A DNA stretch of 64,000 bases, from contig JAZSQK010000010.1 of the NCBI GenBank assembly GCA_045537915.1, positions 9,109 through 73,108 on the forward strand, given 5' to 3'. Below, piece after piece: positions 16,770-25,130 of this stretch. The position numbers and the translations under genes are program-made. How positions within the stretch are numbered: the first letter of the stretch is position 1; every line of letters starts with the position of its first letter. Source of the DNA: SFWF01 sp045537915. GTDB taxonomy: Bacteria > Bacillota > Clostridia > Oscillospirales > Acutalibacteraceae. A model generated the notes under the pieces. That model saw only the letters and a list, made by a program, of their open reading frames with translations, made no database searches and was not told where the DNA came from.

Positions 16770-16963
16770 TATTATCAACCTTTCCTTTAACATAAATCTT
16801 AAGTCGGTAAGCGAAGCCGCAACGGATTCGACTCTCGCCAACCTAACGACAGGCTTTTTCTGTCACACTAAAGATATATGCCAGAAAAAAAAGAATAATG
16901 ATTGATTAAAGCGTAAAAAACTGTGAATGATATTTGTAAAAAGTTCTTGCGGTGGGAAGGTAA

Positions 16964-17884
16964 ATGACGGTTATTATTCTTTGTGTATTTTCGTTTGTGA
17001 TCATATATGCTATCGCCTCTCTTATAGCGCTTAAGGCGGCCACAGGCAGATCACGCCCCAAAAAAAGCTCGGCGCAGCTTCCTCTCTTTGATGCAGATAC
17101 AGCCTTCAAAAACCAGTTTGAAAGCGGCGCTGAGTATATGAAATCCCTAGGCTATGAGGAGTGGTTTACAGAGAGCTTTGACCGATTAAAGCTTTACGGC
17201 AGATTTTATAAAAACGGCGATTCCAAACGAACAATGGTACTTTTTCACGGCTTTCGTTCGAGCGGAGAGCACGATTTTTCCTGCGCCGTATCAACCTATC
17301 TTGAAAAGGGTATGAATCTTCTTATCCCCGACCAGAGAGCCCACGGCAAAAGTGAGGGTAGCTATATCGGATACGGGGTGCTTGAGAGGTACGATGTCCT
17401 TAAATGGATAGAGAAGATAATTGATGAGCTTGGGGAAGACTCCATAATATACCTCAGTGGAATTTCGATGGGTGCTTCGACCGTTTTGATGGCTTCGGGA
17501 CTGAATCTTCCCGATAATGTAAAGGGAATAGTTGCAGACTGCGGCTTTACCTCCCCCGAAGAGATTATTAAAAAGGTTATGAAAAAGGACCTTCATATAC
17601 CCGTCTTTCCGCTTTATTACACAACCCGTTTTTTAGCAAAGCTTTCGGCTCATTATGATTTTTCCTACTCAACGGTTGATGCTCTTAAAAACTGTAATAT
17701 ACCCGTTCTTTTTGTTCACGGTAAAAGCGATGCCTTTGTTCCCATTGATATGAGCCTCAAAAATTTTGAAAACTGTGCCTGTCAAAAGCGCTCGGTCTGG
17801 GTCGACGGCGCAGATCACGGTTGCTCCTTTCTTATCGACAAAAACCGTTATATAACCGAATTCGAAGAGTTCTTTAAAATATAA
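16964..17884 (+). CDS. Membrane-anchored alpha/beta hydrolase
   Basis: 306 residues with one N-terminal membrane segment (about residues 2-24) and then an alpha/beta hydrolase fold. It contains VLFHGFRSSG (oxyanion region), the nucleophile elbow GISMGAS, a late Asp in VHGKSDAF and a catalytic His in GADHGCSF. The triad is complete. It resembles clostridial YqkD/BAAT-type hydrolases. The substrate is unknown. It stands alone on the plus strand between two minus-strand genes and ends in a shared bidirectional terminator. Confidence 0.8.
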   Translation: MTVIILCVFSFVIIYAIASLIALKAATGRSRPKKSSAQLPLFDADTAFKNQFESGAEYMKSLGYEEWFTESFDRLKLYGRFYKNGDSKRTMVLFHGFRSSGEHDFSCAVSTYLEKGMNLLIPDQRAHGKSEGSYIGYGVLERYDVLKWIEKIIDELGEDSIIYLSGISMGASTVLMASGLNLPDNVKGIVADCGFTSPEEIIKKVMKKDLHIPVFPLYYTTRFLAKLSAHYDFSYSTVDALKNCNIPVLFVHGKSDAFVPIDMSLKNFENCACQKRSVWVDGADHGCSFLIDKNRYITEFEEFFKI

Positions 17885-17912
17885 AAAACAGACCTGGACA
17901 GGTCTGTTTTTT
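17883..17912. terminator. Bidirectional terminator between hydrolase and smsB
   Basis: AAAAAACAGACC, a short TGGACA loop, then GGTCTGTTTTTT. The A and T runs on both sides serve both strands. Confidence 0.8.
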
Positions 17913-17920
17913 ACGTTTTA

Positions 17921-18838
17921 TTATCTTAAAAATCCGTTTACTATCTGCTCTTCAGCCTGGCTTTCGGTAAGTCCGAGAGTCATAAGCTTAATAAGCTGTT
18001 CTCCTGCGATCTTTCCTATTGCCGCCTCGTGAATAAGTGAGGCTTCGGCGTGGTTTGCCAAGATTTCAGGCACTGCGCTGACCGAGGCAGAGTCCATAAT
18101 AATAGCATCACATTCGGTATGTCCCGAGCAGACATTGTTTCCGTTCACATGGGACACAAAAAGCTGTTTTGAATTATCCTTTGCAACCGAGCGGGAAATC
18201 ACATGAGTACTTGAATTCTCGCCGTCGAGGTCAACGGTAAATCTCGTTTCGGCATACTGCTCGCCGTGTGTCATTATCTTTTCGCCGACAACAAGGGTTG
18301 CTCCCTTTTTGAGCTTTGCATGAGTTTCCCTTATTGTACTGTCAACGCCTTTTATCTGGGCGGTTTCCATTTCCATATAAGCGTTTTCGTCGAGCTCGAC
18401 AATGGTGGTCGGGTTCATTATATTTTTACCCTTTCCGTCACCCTCGCCGTAATGCTTTTCAATATACTTAAGTCTTGCATTTTTTTGGAGGTAAAAGGCG
18501 TGAATTCCGCTATGCTCACTCGACTCATCTCCGCCATTGTGAATTCCGCAACCTGCAACGATAGTAATATCGCAGTCCTCGCCGACGTGAAAATCATTAT
18601 AGACAAGCTCTTTTAGTCCTGTCTGGGAGAGCAGCACGGGTATGTGAACGCTTTCATTTTTTGTTCCCGCCTTGATGTAAATATCTATTCCGGGCTTGTC
18701 CTCTTTTTTAACTATTTCGATATTTTCAGAGGAGTTTTTGCCGTGGAGCGCACCGTTTATACGAAGGGAATAAGCACCCTGCGGTACCTCATGGATACCC
18801 GCTACCTGTTCTAACAGATTCTTCTGTATAGCGTCCAT
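17921..18838 (-). CDS. SufB/SufD-family scaffold of a minimal SUF-like system (SmsB)
   Basis: 305 residues from ATG at 18838; the ribosome-binding site AGGAGG lies inside the end of smsC. This is a short SufB/SufD-type beta-helix protein (IVAGCGIHNGGDESSEHSGIHAFYL, SVSAVPEILANHAEASLIHEAAIGKI). No separate sufB, sufS or sufU is nearby. A SufC ATPase plus a single SufB-like protein is the arrangement of the minimal SMS (SmsCB) Fe-S assembly machinery described in archaea and anaerobic bacteria. Probable role: scaffold for [4Fe-4S] assembly. Confidence 0.85.
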   Translation of the reverse strand: MDAIQKNLLEQVAGIHEVPQGAYSLRINGALHGKNSSENIEIVKKEDKPGIDIYIKAGTKNESVHIPVLLSQTGLKELVYNDFHVGEDCDITIVAGCGIHNGGDESSEHSGIHAFYLQKNARLKYIEKHYGEGDGKGKNIMNPTTIVELDENAYMEMETAQIKGVDSTIRETHAKLKKGATLVVGEKIMTHGEQYAETRFTVDLDGENSSTHVISRSVAKDNSKQLFVSHVNGNNVCSGHTECDAIIMDSASVSAVPEILANHAEASLIHEAAIGKIAGEQLIKLMTLGLTESQAEEQIVNGFLR

Positions 18839-18839
18839 T

Positions 18840-19547
18840 TTATTCTCCCTCCTGTACAAGACGGCAACCCGAATTCACAAGAATTCTCGGAAGAATCTCG
18901 TCCTTTGTGCCAATCTTATCTATCTCTCCGCCTTTAAGGAGGATTATCTTATCGGCGATATTAAGTATTCTCTCCTGATGAGAGATTATCATTATACTGC
19001 CGTGATTGCGCTCATACATTTTTTCAAAAACCTTGATAAGACTGTTGAAGCTCCAAAGGTCAATTCCTGCTTCCGGCTCATCAAAAATAGAAAGCTTGGT
19101 GCCTCTGGCATTTATCATTGCAATCTCTATTCTTTTAAGCTCGCCACCTGAAAGAGAGGCATCAATCTCACGATTAATATAGTCCTTTGCGCACAGACCA
19201 ACCTGCGAAAGATATTCACAAGCGGCGGCGGCTGAAAGCTTTTTACCCGATGCAATCGATATAAGGTCTAGCACGGTTATGCCCTTGAACCGAACAGGCT
19301 GCTGAAAGGCAAAGCTTATACCCGAATTTGCACGGTCGGTTATAGACATATCGGTAATATCCACCCCGTCAAGATAAATCTTTCCTGTGGTTGCGGGAAG
19401 AATTCCTGCTATTACCTTGGCAAGAGTTGACTTACCGCTGCCGTTAGGACCGGTAATTGCAATAAATCTTTCATCAATTTCAAGGTTAATGTTTTTAAGT
19501 ATCTGTATATCCCCTACGCTGTATGAGATATTTTCAAGTTTTAACAT
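18840..19547 (-). CDS. SufC-like ABC ATPase (SmsC)
   Basis: 235 residues from ATG at 19547, six bases after GGAGG; the TTG just upstream is too close to that site. Walker A is GPNGSGKST (33-41), the ABC signature is LSGGELKRIEIA, and Walker B is KLSIFDEPEAGID. The KR after LSGGE and the SufC-like Q-loop support SufC rather than a transporter ATPase. It abuts smsB (the smsB start is within a few bases of the smsC stop), so the two form a complex. Confidence 0.9.
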   Translation of the reverse strand: MLKLENISYSVGDIQILKNINLEIDERFIAITGPNGSGKSTLAKVIAGILPATTGKIYLDGVDITDMSITDRANSGISFAFQQPVRFKGITVLDLISIASGKKLSAAAACEYLSQVGLCAKDYINREIDASLSGGELKRIEIAMINARGTKLSIFDEPEAGIDLWSFNSLIKVFEKMYERNHGSIMIISHQERILNIADKIILLKGGEIDKIGTKDEILPRILVNSGCRLVQEGE

Positions 19548-19568
19548 CAATTTCCTCCGTGGAAATAA

Positions 19569-20927
19569 TTATTTTTTGAGCTCGGCCAGTATCTCCTTAC
19601 CGCAATCGACAATTGCCTCTGCAACTCCCGACTTATAGCGTGAGGTTCTTGCTTCATAGCCGCCCTCATCAAATGCAGCTTTTACGGGGAAATATCCCTC
19701 GTATCCGTTTGTAAGGCCGCAGGGCATTATCATATCAAAGCCCTCAGTATCCTTAATTTTTACGCCGACCTCTGTAAAAGGCTCGCCGGGTATTCCGACA
19801 AGAACGACATTACCGAGCCTGATTCCCGACATGCCGAGATTAAACTCATAGGGTCCGTGCTCAAGGTCGCACATGCGAATGGCCTCAGCAACGACCGTTG
19901 TAAGCTGCATAGCCTTATACGGTATCTCGTCATCTTTTCCTGCCTCGTGAAGCTCCTTGTATTTTCTGGCTAAGGGCATATCGGCAGGGTCGGGCACATT
20001 TGCGGGAACGGTTACGGTCTTCTCTATCATATCGATAGAATCAACATCGACATACTCGACCTTATCGTAGACCTGAAGAACAGTTCCTGCAAGAGCACGT
20101 CCGACAAATCTCGCCATTCCGGGACTCTTCATCTCATTATCAAAGCTGATTTCGGTGTCGTTCATATCTCCGCCCGAGGGATGAACATTGGTAGAGCCTA
20201 CATCGCCCTGTGCTCCGGGAATAAAGATGCACTTTACTCCGTCAAGAGCCTTGTCAAGTGTCTTGTACATCCAGTGCGGCCAGTCGGCAGAAATCATCTC
20301 TCCGTTAACAGTATCTGCATGAACACCGTAGTTTACTATTACAACATCCTCTGCGCCCTCTCTTGTAAAGCGAAGCACGTGAACTCTCTGGTCGAGCTCA
20401 CCGATAGGACCTACTATGTTCGGGTCATTAATTGGAGGGCAGGTAAAGGTTGAGCCGTCCTTCATTCTGTAGCGGCGGATATAAGCCACTCTTTCCGGCG
20501 CCCATCCTGTAGCATAACCCATCTTTGCGGGTTTTAAATCATTAAGCGCTAAAATAGATGCATCTACCATACGCTCAGCGACAAATCGGGAATATTTATT
20601 GATAACCTCATTTTTGCTACCGTCAAGAGTAGAACCCACATCGGCGGCGGTATGGCTATGGGTTGCGTTAATGAAAATATTTCCACTCTCAACACCTGTT
20701 GCCTCTGCAATTTTTTCAATGCAAAGCTTTATGTAAGAGGTTTTGAGGGTGCAGACATCAACGCTCAGAATAAGTATCTTCTTGCCGTCACACTCGAAAG
20801 CGATACCGCTGATATTAGTATCGTCCAAAAATCCCTTTGCAAAACGGGGAATATAATATCCCGCAACGCTAATTCCAAGCGGCGGATTAATATTTACCTT
20901 TGAAAAACCTACATATAACTTATTCAT
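19569..20927 (-). CDS. Neutral ceramidase-like hydrolase, cytoplasmic
   Basis: 452 residues, start behind AGGAG. It matches the N-terminal catalytic domain of the neutral/alkaline non-lysosomal ceramidase family (NINPPLGISVAGYY, INATHSHTAADVG with metal-binding His, IPGAQGDVGSTN). It has no signal peptide and lacks the C-terminal Ig-like domain of secreted ceramidases (650-780 residues). Many such short homologues exist in gut bacteria and their substrate is not known; the name should not be read as proof of ceramide hydrolysis. It lies 21 bp upstream of smsC on the same strand and has its own promoter. Confidence 0.75.
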   Translation of the reverse strand: MNKLYVGFSKVNINPPLGISVAGYYIPRFAKGFLDDTNISGIAFECDGKKILILSVDVCTLKTSYIKLCIEKIAEATGVESGNIFINATHSHTAADVGSTLDGSKNEVINKYSRFVAERMVDASILALNDLKPAKMGYATGWAPERVAYIRRYRMKDGSTFTCPPINDPNIVGPIGELDQRVHVLRFTREGAEDVVIVNYGVHADTVNGEMISADWPHWMYKTLDKALDGVKCIFIPGAQGDVGSTNVHPSGGDMNDTEISFDNEMKSPGMARFVGRALAGTVLQVYDKVEYVDVDSIDMIEKTVTVPANVPDPADMPLARKYKELHEAGKDDEIPYKAMQLTTVVAEAIRMCDLEHGPYEFNLGMSGIRLGNVVLVGIPGEPFTEVGVKIKDTEGFDMIMPCGLTNGYEGYFPVKAAFDEGGYEARTSRYKSGVAEAIVDCGKEILAELKK

Positions 20928-20973
20928 TTTTATTTCTCCTTTATCGAATTTAAACTATTTTTCCTTGAAACAT

Positions 20974-21002
20974 ATTATAATGATTTCAATTGAAAGAGAC
21001 AA
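20974..21002 (-). promoter_or_regulatory. Promoter of the ceramidase-like/smsCB transcript
   Basis: TTGTCT (20997-21002) and TATAAT (20974-20979) on the minus strand, 17 bp apart, about 50 bp upstream of the start codon at 20927. Confidence 0.55.
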
Positions 21003-21161
21003 ATTTTACAAAAAATTTGTCGCAAAAAGAAAGATTTTGCCGCAAAACAGGCCTGTCTTGCCTAGCCTATTCAATTATAATACACAAATAATTTAAATGC
21101 AATATCCAAAGGTTGATAAATTGGGCTAGTTTTAAAATAAATTGACCTATTTACACGGAAA

Positions 21162-21188
21162 AAGAGGAGTCCCAAGCGGACTCCTCTT
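21162..21188 (-). terminator. Terminator of rplJ-rplL
   Basis: 11-bp perfect stem AAGAGGAGTCC / GGACTCCTCTT with a 5-nt loop, followed by TTTTT on the minus strand, 26 bp after the rplL stop. The rest of the 287-bp gap to the ceramidase-like gene is AT-rich; apart from that gene's promoter I see nothing else in it. Confidence 0.85.
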
Positions 21189-21214
21189 AAATGTAGCATT
21201 AAATAATAATTTAA

Positions 21215-21592
21215 TTACTTAAGCTCAACAGCTGCGCCAACCTCTTCGAGCTTAGCCTTCATAGCGTCAGCCTCATCCTTAGCAACTGCTTCCTTAAGGG
21301 TCTTGGGAGCGCCGTCAACGAGAGCCTTAGCCTCAGCAAGTCCAAGACCGGTGATCTCACGAACTGCCTTAATAACCTTAATCTTCTCTGCGCCTGCGTT
21401 TGCGAGAACTACGTCAAACTCAGTCTTCTCCTCAGCAGCTGCTGCGCCGCCTGCTACGGGAGCTGCTACTGCTACAGCAGCTGCTGCAGATACGCCAAAC
21501 TCCTCTTCTACTGCCTTTACGAGCTCAGAAAGCTCAAGAACGGTAAGAACTTTAAGTTCTTCAATGATAGCTGTTACTTTCTCAGATGCCAT
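21215..21592 (-). CDS. rplL: Ribosomal protein bL12 (L7/L12)
   Basis: 125 residues from ATG at 21592 behind GGAGGAAAT. N-terminal dimerisation domain, an Ala/Gly-rich hinge at about 38-55 and the conserved C-terminal factor-binding domain (GAEKIKVIKAVREITGLGLAEAKALVDGAP). It forms the ribosomal stalk that recruits translation factors. Second gene of the rplJ-rplL operon, 55 bp after rplJ, controlled by the upstream L10 leader. Confidence 0.97.
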   Translation of the reverse strand: MASEKVTAIIEELKVLTVLELSELVKAVEEEFGVSAAAAVAVAAPVAGGAAAAEEKTEFDVVLANAGAEKIKVIKAVREITGLGLAEAKALVDGAPKTLKEAVAKDEADAMKAKLEEVGAAVELK

Positions 21593-21647
21593 TGTAATTT
21601 CCTCCAATAATAAATTTAGTTTTGATTTTTAATAATTTGTTTGCTGA

Positions 21648-22157
21648 TTATTCAGCTGCAGCTTCGCCGTTTTTATCAACGATAGCCTGTACGGCACGTG
21701 CGAAGGATGCCATAGGTGCCTGGAAAGCACCGAGAACGGTTGCGAGAAGAACGTCTCTTGAGGGAAGCTTTGCGAGAGACTCAACCATAGCAACATCAAT
21801 AGCTTTACCGTCGAGGTAACCAGCCTTGATCTTGAAATTGTCGTGAGCGTCTGCGAACTTCTTAAGAATTCTTGCAGCTGCAACGTGGTCGTCCTTAGAG
21901 ATTGCAATTGCTGTTGTGCCTTCGAGAACCTCGCCCATAGACTCGAGCTCAGTACCGTTAATAGCACGTTTTAAAAGGGTATTCTTGACTACAGAATAGT
22001 CAACTCCTGCCTCACGAAGCTCCTTACGGAGAACTGTATCGTCGGCAACGGAGGTACCGGAATAGTCAACAACAACTCCGGCAACGGAATTTGAAAGCTT
22101 GTCAGAAAGCTGGGCAACGATTGCCTGCTTAGCTTCAAGGACCTTTGCGGTCGGCAT
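21648..22157 (-). CDS. rplJ: Ribosomal protein uL10
   Basis: 169 residues from ATG at 22157 with CGGAGGTG upstream. The start MPTAKVLEAKQAIVAQL is typical of clostridial L10. It anchors L7/L12 dimers to 23S rRNA. It should also bind its own leader RNA (22200-22320) to repress the operon. Longer in-frame readings run into that leader and are rejected. Confidence 0.96.
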   Translation of the reverse strand: MPTAKVLEAKQAIVAQLSDKLSNSVAGVVVDYSGTSVADDTVLRKELREAGVDYSVVKNTLLKRAINGTELESMGEVLEGTTAIAISKDDHVAAARILKKFADAHDNFKIKAGYLDGKAIDVAMVESLAKLPSRDVLLATVLGAFQAPMASFARAVQAIVDKNGEAAAE

Positions 22158-22199
22158 AATTTTCACCTCCGAAAAATGTAGGAAAAGTCTTCTTTTCCA

Positions 22200-22320
22200 A
22201 ATAATAAAACCTGTCCCCCGAAGACAATAGAGGACAGGCATAAACATCACTTAAAAAGTTTGTTTAGGAACCTCGGTAGGCGTTAAATCCTTATCGCAAA
22301 TGCGACCTACTGTCTTCGGC
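22200..22320 (-). promoter_or_regulatory. Ribosomal L10 leader with transcription attenuator
   Basis: Minus-strand RNA contains the conserved L10 leader core: CCGAAGACAGTAGGTCGC ... AACGCCTACCGAGGTT. A terminator-like hairpin follows (CCTGTCC at its 5' side, GGACAGG then TTTTATT). The 5' segment CCGAAGAC (22312-22319) is perfectly complementary to GTCTTCGG within the loop of that hairpin (22218-22225). The two structures can therefore compete, as expected of an autoregulatory attenuator. Confidence 0.85.
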
Positions 22321-22326
22321 TATGAC

Positions 22327-22355
22327 ATAATAACACACATACTGTGCTTTGTCAA
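22327..22355 (-). promoter_or_regulatory. Promoter of rplJ-rplL
   Basis: TTGACA (22350-22355), 17-bp spacer, TATTAT (22327-22332) on the minus strand. The predicted start, near 22320, coincides with the 5' end of the L10 leader core. Confidence 0.8.
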
Positions 22356-22370
22356 CTAATTTTTTCTTGA

Positions 22371-23066
22371 TTAATTGCCGTATTTAGAGGTAGCCACCTT
22401 AATTCCGGGGCCCATTGTTGTAGCAATTACGCAAGACTTGATATACTGACCCTTTGCAGCGGCAGGCTTTGCCTTTGCAATAGCGGTCATAAGGGTGTCG
22501 ATGTTCTCAACAAGCTTATCCTTACCGAAGGAAGCCTTTCCTACGGGGCAGTGGATAATGTTTGTCTTGTCAAGACGGTACTCAATCTTACCTGCCTTTG
22601 CTTCGGCAACAGCCTTAGCAACGTCAGGTGTAACGGTACCTGCCTTAGGAGTAGGCATAAGTCCACGAGGTCCGAGAACCTTACCAAGACGTCCTACCTG
22701 TCCCATCATGTCAGGAGTTGCAATAACTACATCGTAATCGATCCAGCCTTCGTTGGCAATCTTTGCGATGAGCTCTTCTGCTCCTACATAATCTGAACCT
22801 GCCTCTTCGGCAGCCTTAGCCTTATCGCCCTTTGTAAGAACGAGGGTTCTTACCTTTTTACCTGTTCCGTTGGGGAGAACTACTGCTCCTCTGACCTGCT
22901 GGTCAGCGTGACGTGAGTCAACGCCCAGACGAACGTGAATTTCTACAGTCTCGTCGAACTTTGCGGTTGCACTCTTTACAGCAAGCTCACAAGCATCGCC
23001 GAGATCGTAAAGCTTACCTGTTTCGATAAGCTTTGCGCTTTCGTTATACTTTTTTCCGTGTTTCAT
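22371..23066 (-). CDS. rplA: Ribosomal protein uL1
   Basis: 231 residues with ATG at 23066 behind GGAGGATATTAAC. It carries the L1 signature region (IATPDMMGQVGRLGKVLGPRGLMPTPKAGTVT). It binds the 23S rRNA stalk and often represses its own operon. It follows rplK by 58 bp; the rplJ-rplL unit begins from its own promoter immediately after it. Confidence 0.97.
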   Translation of the reverse strand: MKHGKKYNESAKLIETGKLYDLGDACELAVKSATAKFDETVEIHVRLGVDSRHADQQVRGAVVLPNGTGKKVRTLVLTKGDKAKAAEEAGSDYVGAEELIAKIANEGWIDYDVVIATPDMMGQVGRLGKVLGPRGLMPTPKAGTVTPDVAKAVAEAKAGKIEYRLDKTNIIHCPVGKASFGKDKLVENIDTLMTAIAKAKPAAAKGQYIKSCVIATTMGPGIKVATSKYGN

Positions 23067-23124
23067 TGTTAATATCCTCCCAATAAGTGGTTAAATCGGA
23101 ATTTTCCTCCCACGAGAGAGCCAA

Positions 23125-23550
23125 TTAGTCGACGACTTCAATGCCCATGCTGCGAGCGGTACCGGCTATCATAGACATAGCGGTTTCAATGCTTGCTGCA
23201 TTAAGGTCGGGCATCTTCTGCTCGGCGATCTTCTTAATCTGCTCACTGGTGATCTTTGCAACTTTGTTCTTGTTCGGTACGCCCGATCCGCTCTCGATGC
23301 CGCAAGCCTTCTTAATAAGGACTGCTGCAGGCGGAGTCTTGGTGATGAAGCTGAACGAATGGTCTGCATATACGGTAATAACTACCGGAATAAGAAGACC
23401 TACGTCATTCTTAGTGCGTTCATTGAATTCCTTTGTGAACGCCATAATGTTGACGCCGTGCTGTCCCAGTGCCGGACCAACCGGGGGAGCCGGAGTGGCT
23501 TTGCCGGCCGGAATCTGCAGTTTGATGTAACCAATAATTTTCTGAGCCAT
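23125..23550 (-). CDS. rplK: Ribosomal protein uL11
   Basis: 141 residues from ATG at 23550 with GGAGGTGCAAAAA upstream. Diagnostic stretch: LQIPAGKATPAPPVGPALGQHGVNI. It binds the GTPase-associated centre of 23S rRNA. A 152-bp structured spacer separates it from nusG (see the separate entry). Confidence 0.97.
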   Translation of the reverse strand: MAQKIIGYIKLQIPAGKATPAPPVGPALGQHGVNIMAFTKEFNERTKNDVGLLIPVVITVYADHSFSFITKTPPAAVLIKKACGIESGSGVPNKNKVAKITSEQIKKIAEQKMPDLNAASIETAMSMIAGTARSMGIEVVD

Positions 23551-23702
23551 TTTTTGCACCTCCAATATTCGTGGTAACAGTGTTTTTACACCTGGCGGAA
23601 CGGTCGTATACCCGCTCCTCCCACCGTGATACCCTTTTGGGTATCGGCGGCAAAAATGCCGCAAGGTAATAAAGCAGAATTATCTGCGTATTACTGTTTT
23701 TA
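23551..23702 (-). promoter_or_regulatory. Structured nusG-rplK intergenic leader
   Basis: Three successive hairpins are visible on the minus-strand RNA. The first is GTAATA(c)GCAGA / TCTGC(tt)TATTAC (23665-23695), the second GCGGCA / TGCCGC (23647-23662), and the third is a perfect 7-bp GATACCC-AAAA-GGGTATC stem (23628-23645). A GC-rich segment up to the rplK ribosome-binding site follows. It could be an L1 or L11 autoregulatory site or an RNA processing region. No T-run follows the hairpins, so it is not a simple terminator. Confidence 0.45.
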
Positions 23703-24233
23703 TCAGTCAGCCTTAGCTATCTGATCAAGCTCAAGCTCAGCAGGTGTTTCTCTGCCGAACATTGAGATGTTGACATTGACGCTTCCAGCGTCGGTATCAA
23801 CTCCGGTAACCGTTCCCGAATAGCCGCTCAAGGGGCCGTCTATAATGTTTACACGGTCGCCGACCTTGTATCCAACCTCTACGCTACGCTTATCAACACC
23901 GATTGAAGCAACCTCCTCATCGGTAAGCGGCACAGGCTTGGATCCGGGGCCGACAAATCCCGTAACACCGTGAATATTACGGACAACATACCAGGAATCA
24001 TCGGTTACTATCATCTTTATCATAACATAACCGGGGAAAATCTTTCTCTCATATTCCTTTGTTGTTCCATTATCCTTTACTTCGGTAACAGTTTCGGTAG
24101 GAATTCTTATATCAACTATAAGATCCTGCATTTTTCGGTTTTCTACCATCTTTTCAAGGTCAGATGCAACCTTGTTTTCGTAGCCCGAATAGGTATGAAC
24201 TACATACCATCTTGCTTCATTTGTTCCTGACAT
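23703..24233 (-). CDS. nusG: Transcription termination/antitermination factor NusG
   Basis: 176 residues. N-terminal NGN domain (WYVVHTYSGYENKVASDLE) and C-terminal KOW domain (GDRVNIIDGPLSGYSGTV). It binds RNA polymerase and couples transcription to translation. Located 17 bp after secE in the standard rpmG-secE-nusG-rplK-rplA order. Confidence 0.97.
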   Translation of the reverse strand: MSGTNEARWYVVHTYSGYENKVASDLEKMVENRKMQDLIVDIRIPTETVTEVKDNGTTKEYERKIFPGYVMIKMIVTDDSWYVVRNIHGVTGFVGPGSKPVPLTDEEVASIGVDKRSVEVGYKVGDRVNIIDGPLSGYSGTVTGVDTDAGSVNVNISMFGRETPAELELDQIAKAD

Positions 24234-24250
24234 ATCAAGCCTCCGTCAGA

Positions 24251-24928
24251 TTAGGCTATTGAGCTGATGAGCTGCATCAGCAAACCTAAGCCCCAATCCA
24301 AAAGCCAAATGAACACGCCGACCAATGCGCTGAGAATCAGAACGATAAGTGTGTTCTTTGCGACATCACGAATGCCGGGCCATACGATCTTCTTGACCTC
24401 ACTCTTGTAGTCACGAAGGAACTGGATGAATCTCTGAATTATTGTGCGCTTTCCCTTGTTTTCTCTAACGAAAATAAGGTCATCTACAAACAGATGAGCA
24501 GCACCTGCAGCGAACGCAGCAAACAGAGCAATTGAGATTGCGAGCGGCGCCCAGGTATAAGCAACCGAGGTAACCGATTCAAAAGGTCTGTAGTCGACAA
24601 AAGTAGCCGGACTGTTTAGTGCTATAACCAGCATATAAACAGCATCAACGACTGCTACTACAGGAGCGGCATATCTCATTCCCTTAAACTTAAAGGTAAG
24701 CGCTGCGAAAAGAACAGAGAAAAGGGTCAAAAAGAAGCAGAACCAAATGTGCGCAGATTTGAAAAGTCCGCCGATACCCTCAATGTTACCTCCGAAAGCA
24801 AGCTGAGCGCCTACGATTTCGTAAGCTGCCTCGGCTACTATGGTAACGAAAGGCACGAAGAAGAGGACTAAAGCTGCCGCAGAAAGTGCGATAGCCAAAA
24901 TCTGACAAGCTTTATTGATAGCCTTCAT
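24251..24928 (-). CDS. secE: SecE with a long N-terminal membrane extension
   Basis: 225 residues, whereas bacterial SecE is usually 60-130. The last 65 or so residues are a typical SecE: an amphipathic helix, FLRDYKSEVKKIVWPG, and one membrane helix. The first 160 residues add about four more membrane helices (roughly 10-35, 58-80, 88-108 and 118-145). They are linked to the SecE part by a basic stretch (FVRENKGKRTIIQR). I do not recognise the extension as a known domain. Context (rpmG upstream, nusG downstream) confirms that this is the genuine secE. No frameshift is apparent. Confidence 0.9.
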   Translation of the reverse strand: MKAINKACQILAIALSAAALVLFFVPFVTIVAEAAYEIVGAQLAFGGNIEGIGGLFKSAHIWFCFFLTLFSVLFAALTFKFKGMRYAAPVVAVVDAVYMLVIALNSPATFVDYRPFESVTSVAYTWAPLAISIALFAAFAAGAAHLFVDDLIFVRENKGKRTIIQRFIQFLRDYKSEVKKIVWPGIRDVAKNTLIVLILSALVGVFIWLLDWGLGLLMQLISSIA

Positions 24929-24940
24929 ATTTTAACCTCC

Positions 24941-25090
24941 TTACTTTGTTTCCTTGTGAACTGTGTGTTTTTTGCAGAACCTGCAGTACTTATTCATCTC
25001 AAGTCTGTCAGGATCATTTTTCTTGTTTTTCATTGTGTTGTAGTTGCGCTGCTTGCACTCTGTACAAGCGAGTGTAATTTTAACTCTCAT
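24941..25090 (-). CDS. rpmG: Ribosomal protein bL33
   Basis: 49 residues from ATG at 25090 behind GGGAGGTGCC. Zinc-ribbon form with CTEC and CRFC pairs (the C+ paralogue). First gene of the secE-nusG operon, 12 bp before secE. Confidence 0.95.
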   Translation of the reverse strand: MRVKITLACTECKQRNYNTMKNKKNDPDRLEMNKYCRFCKKHTVHKETK

Positions 25091-25130
25091 GACGGCACCT
25101 CCCGTTTTACGGAAATAATTTGTGTTCATC

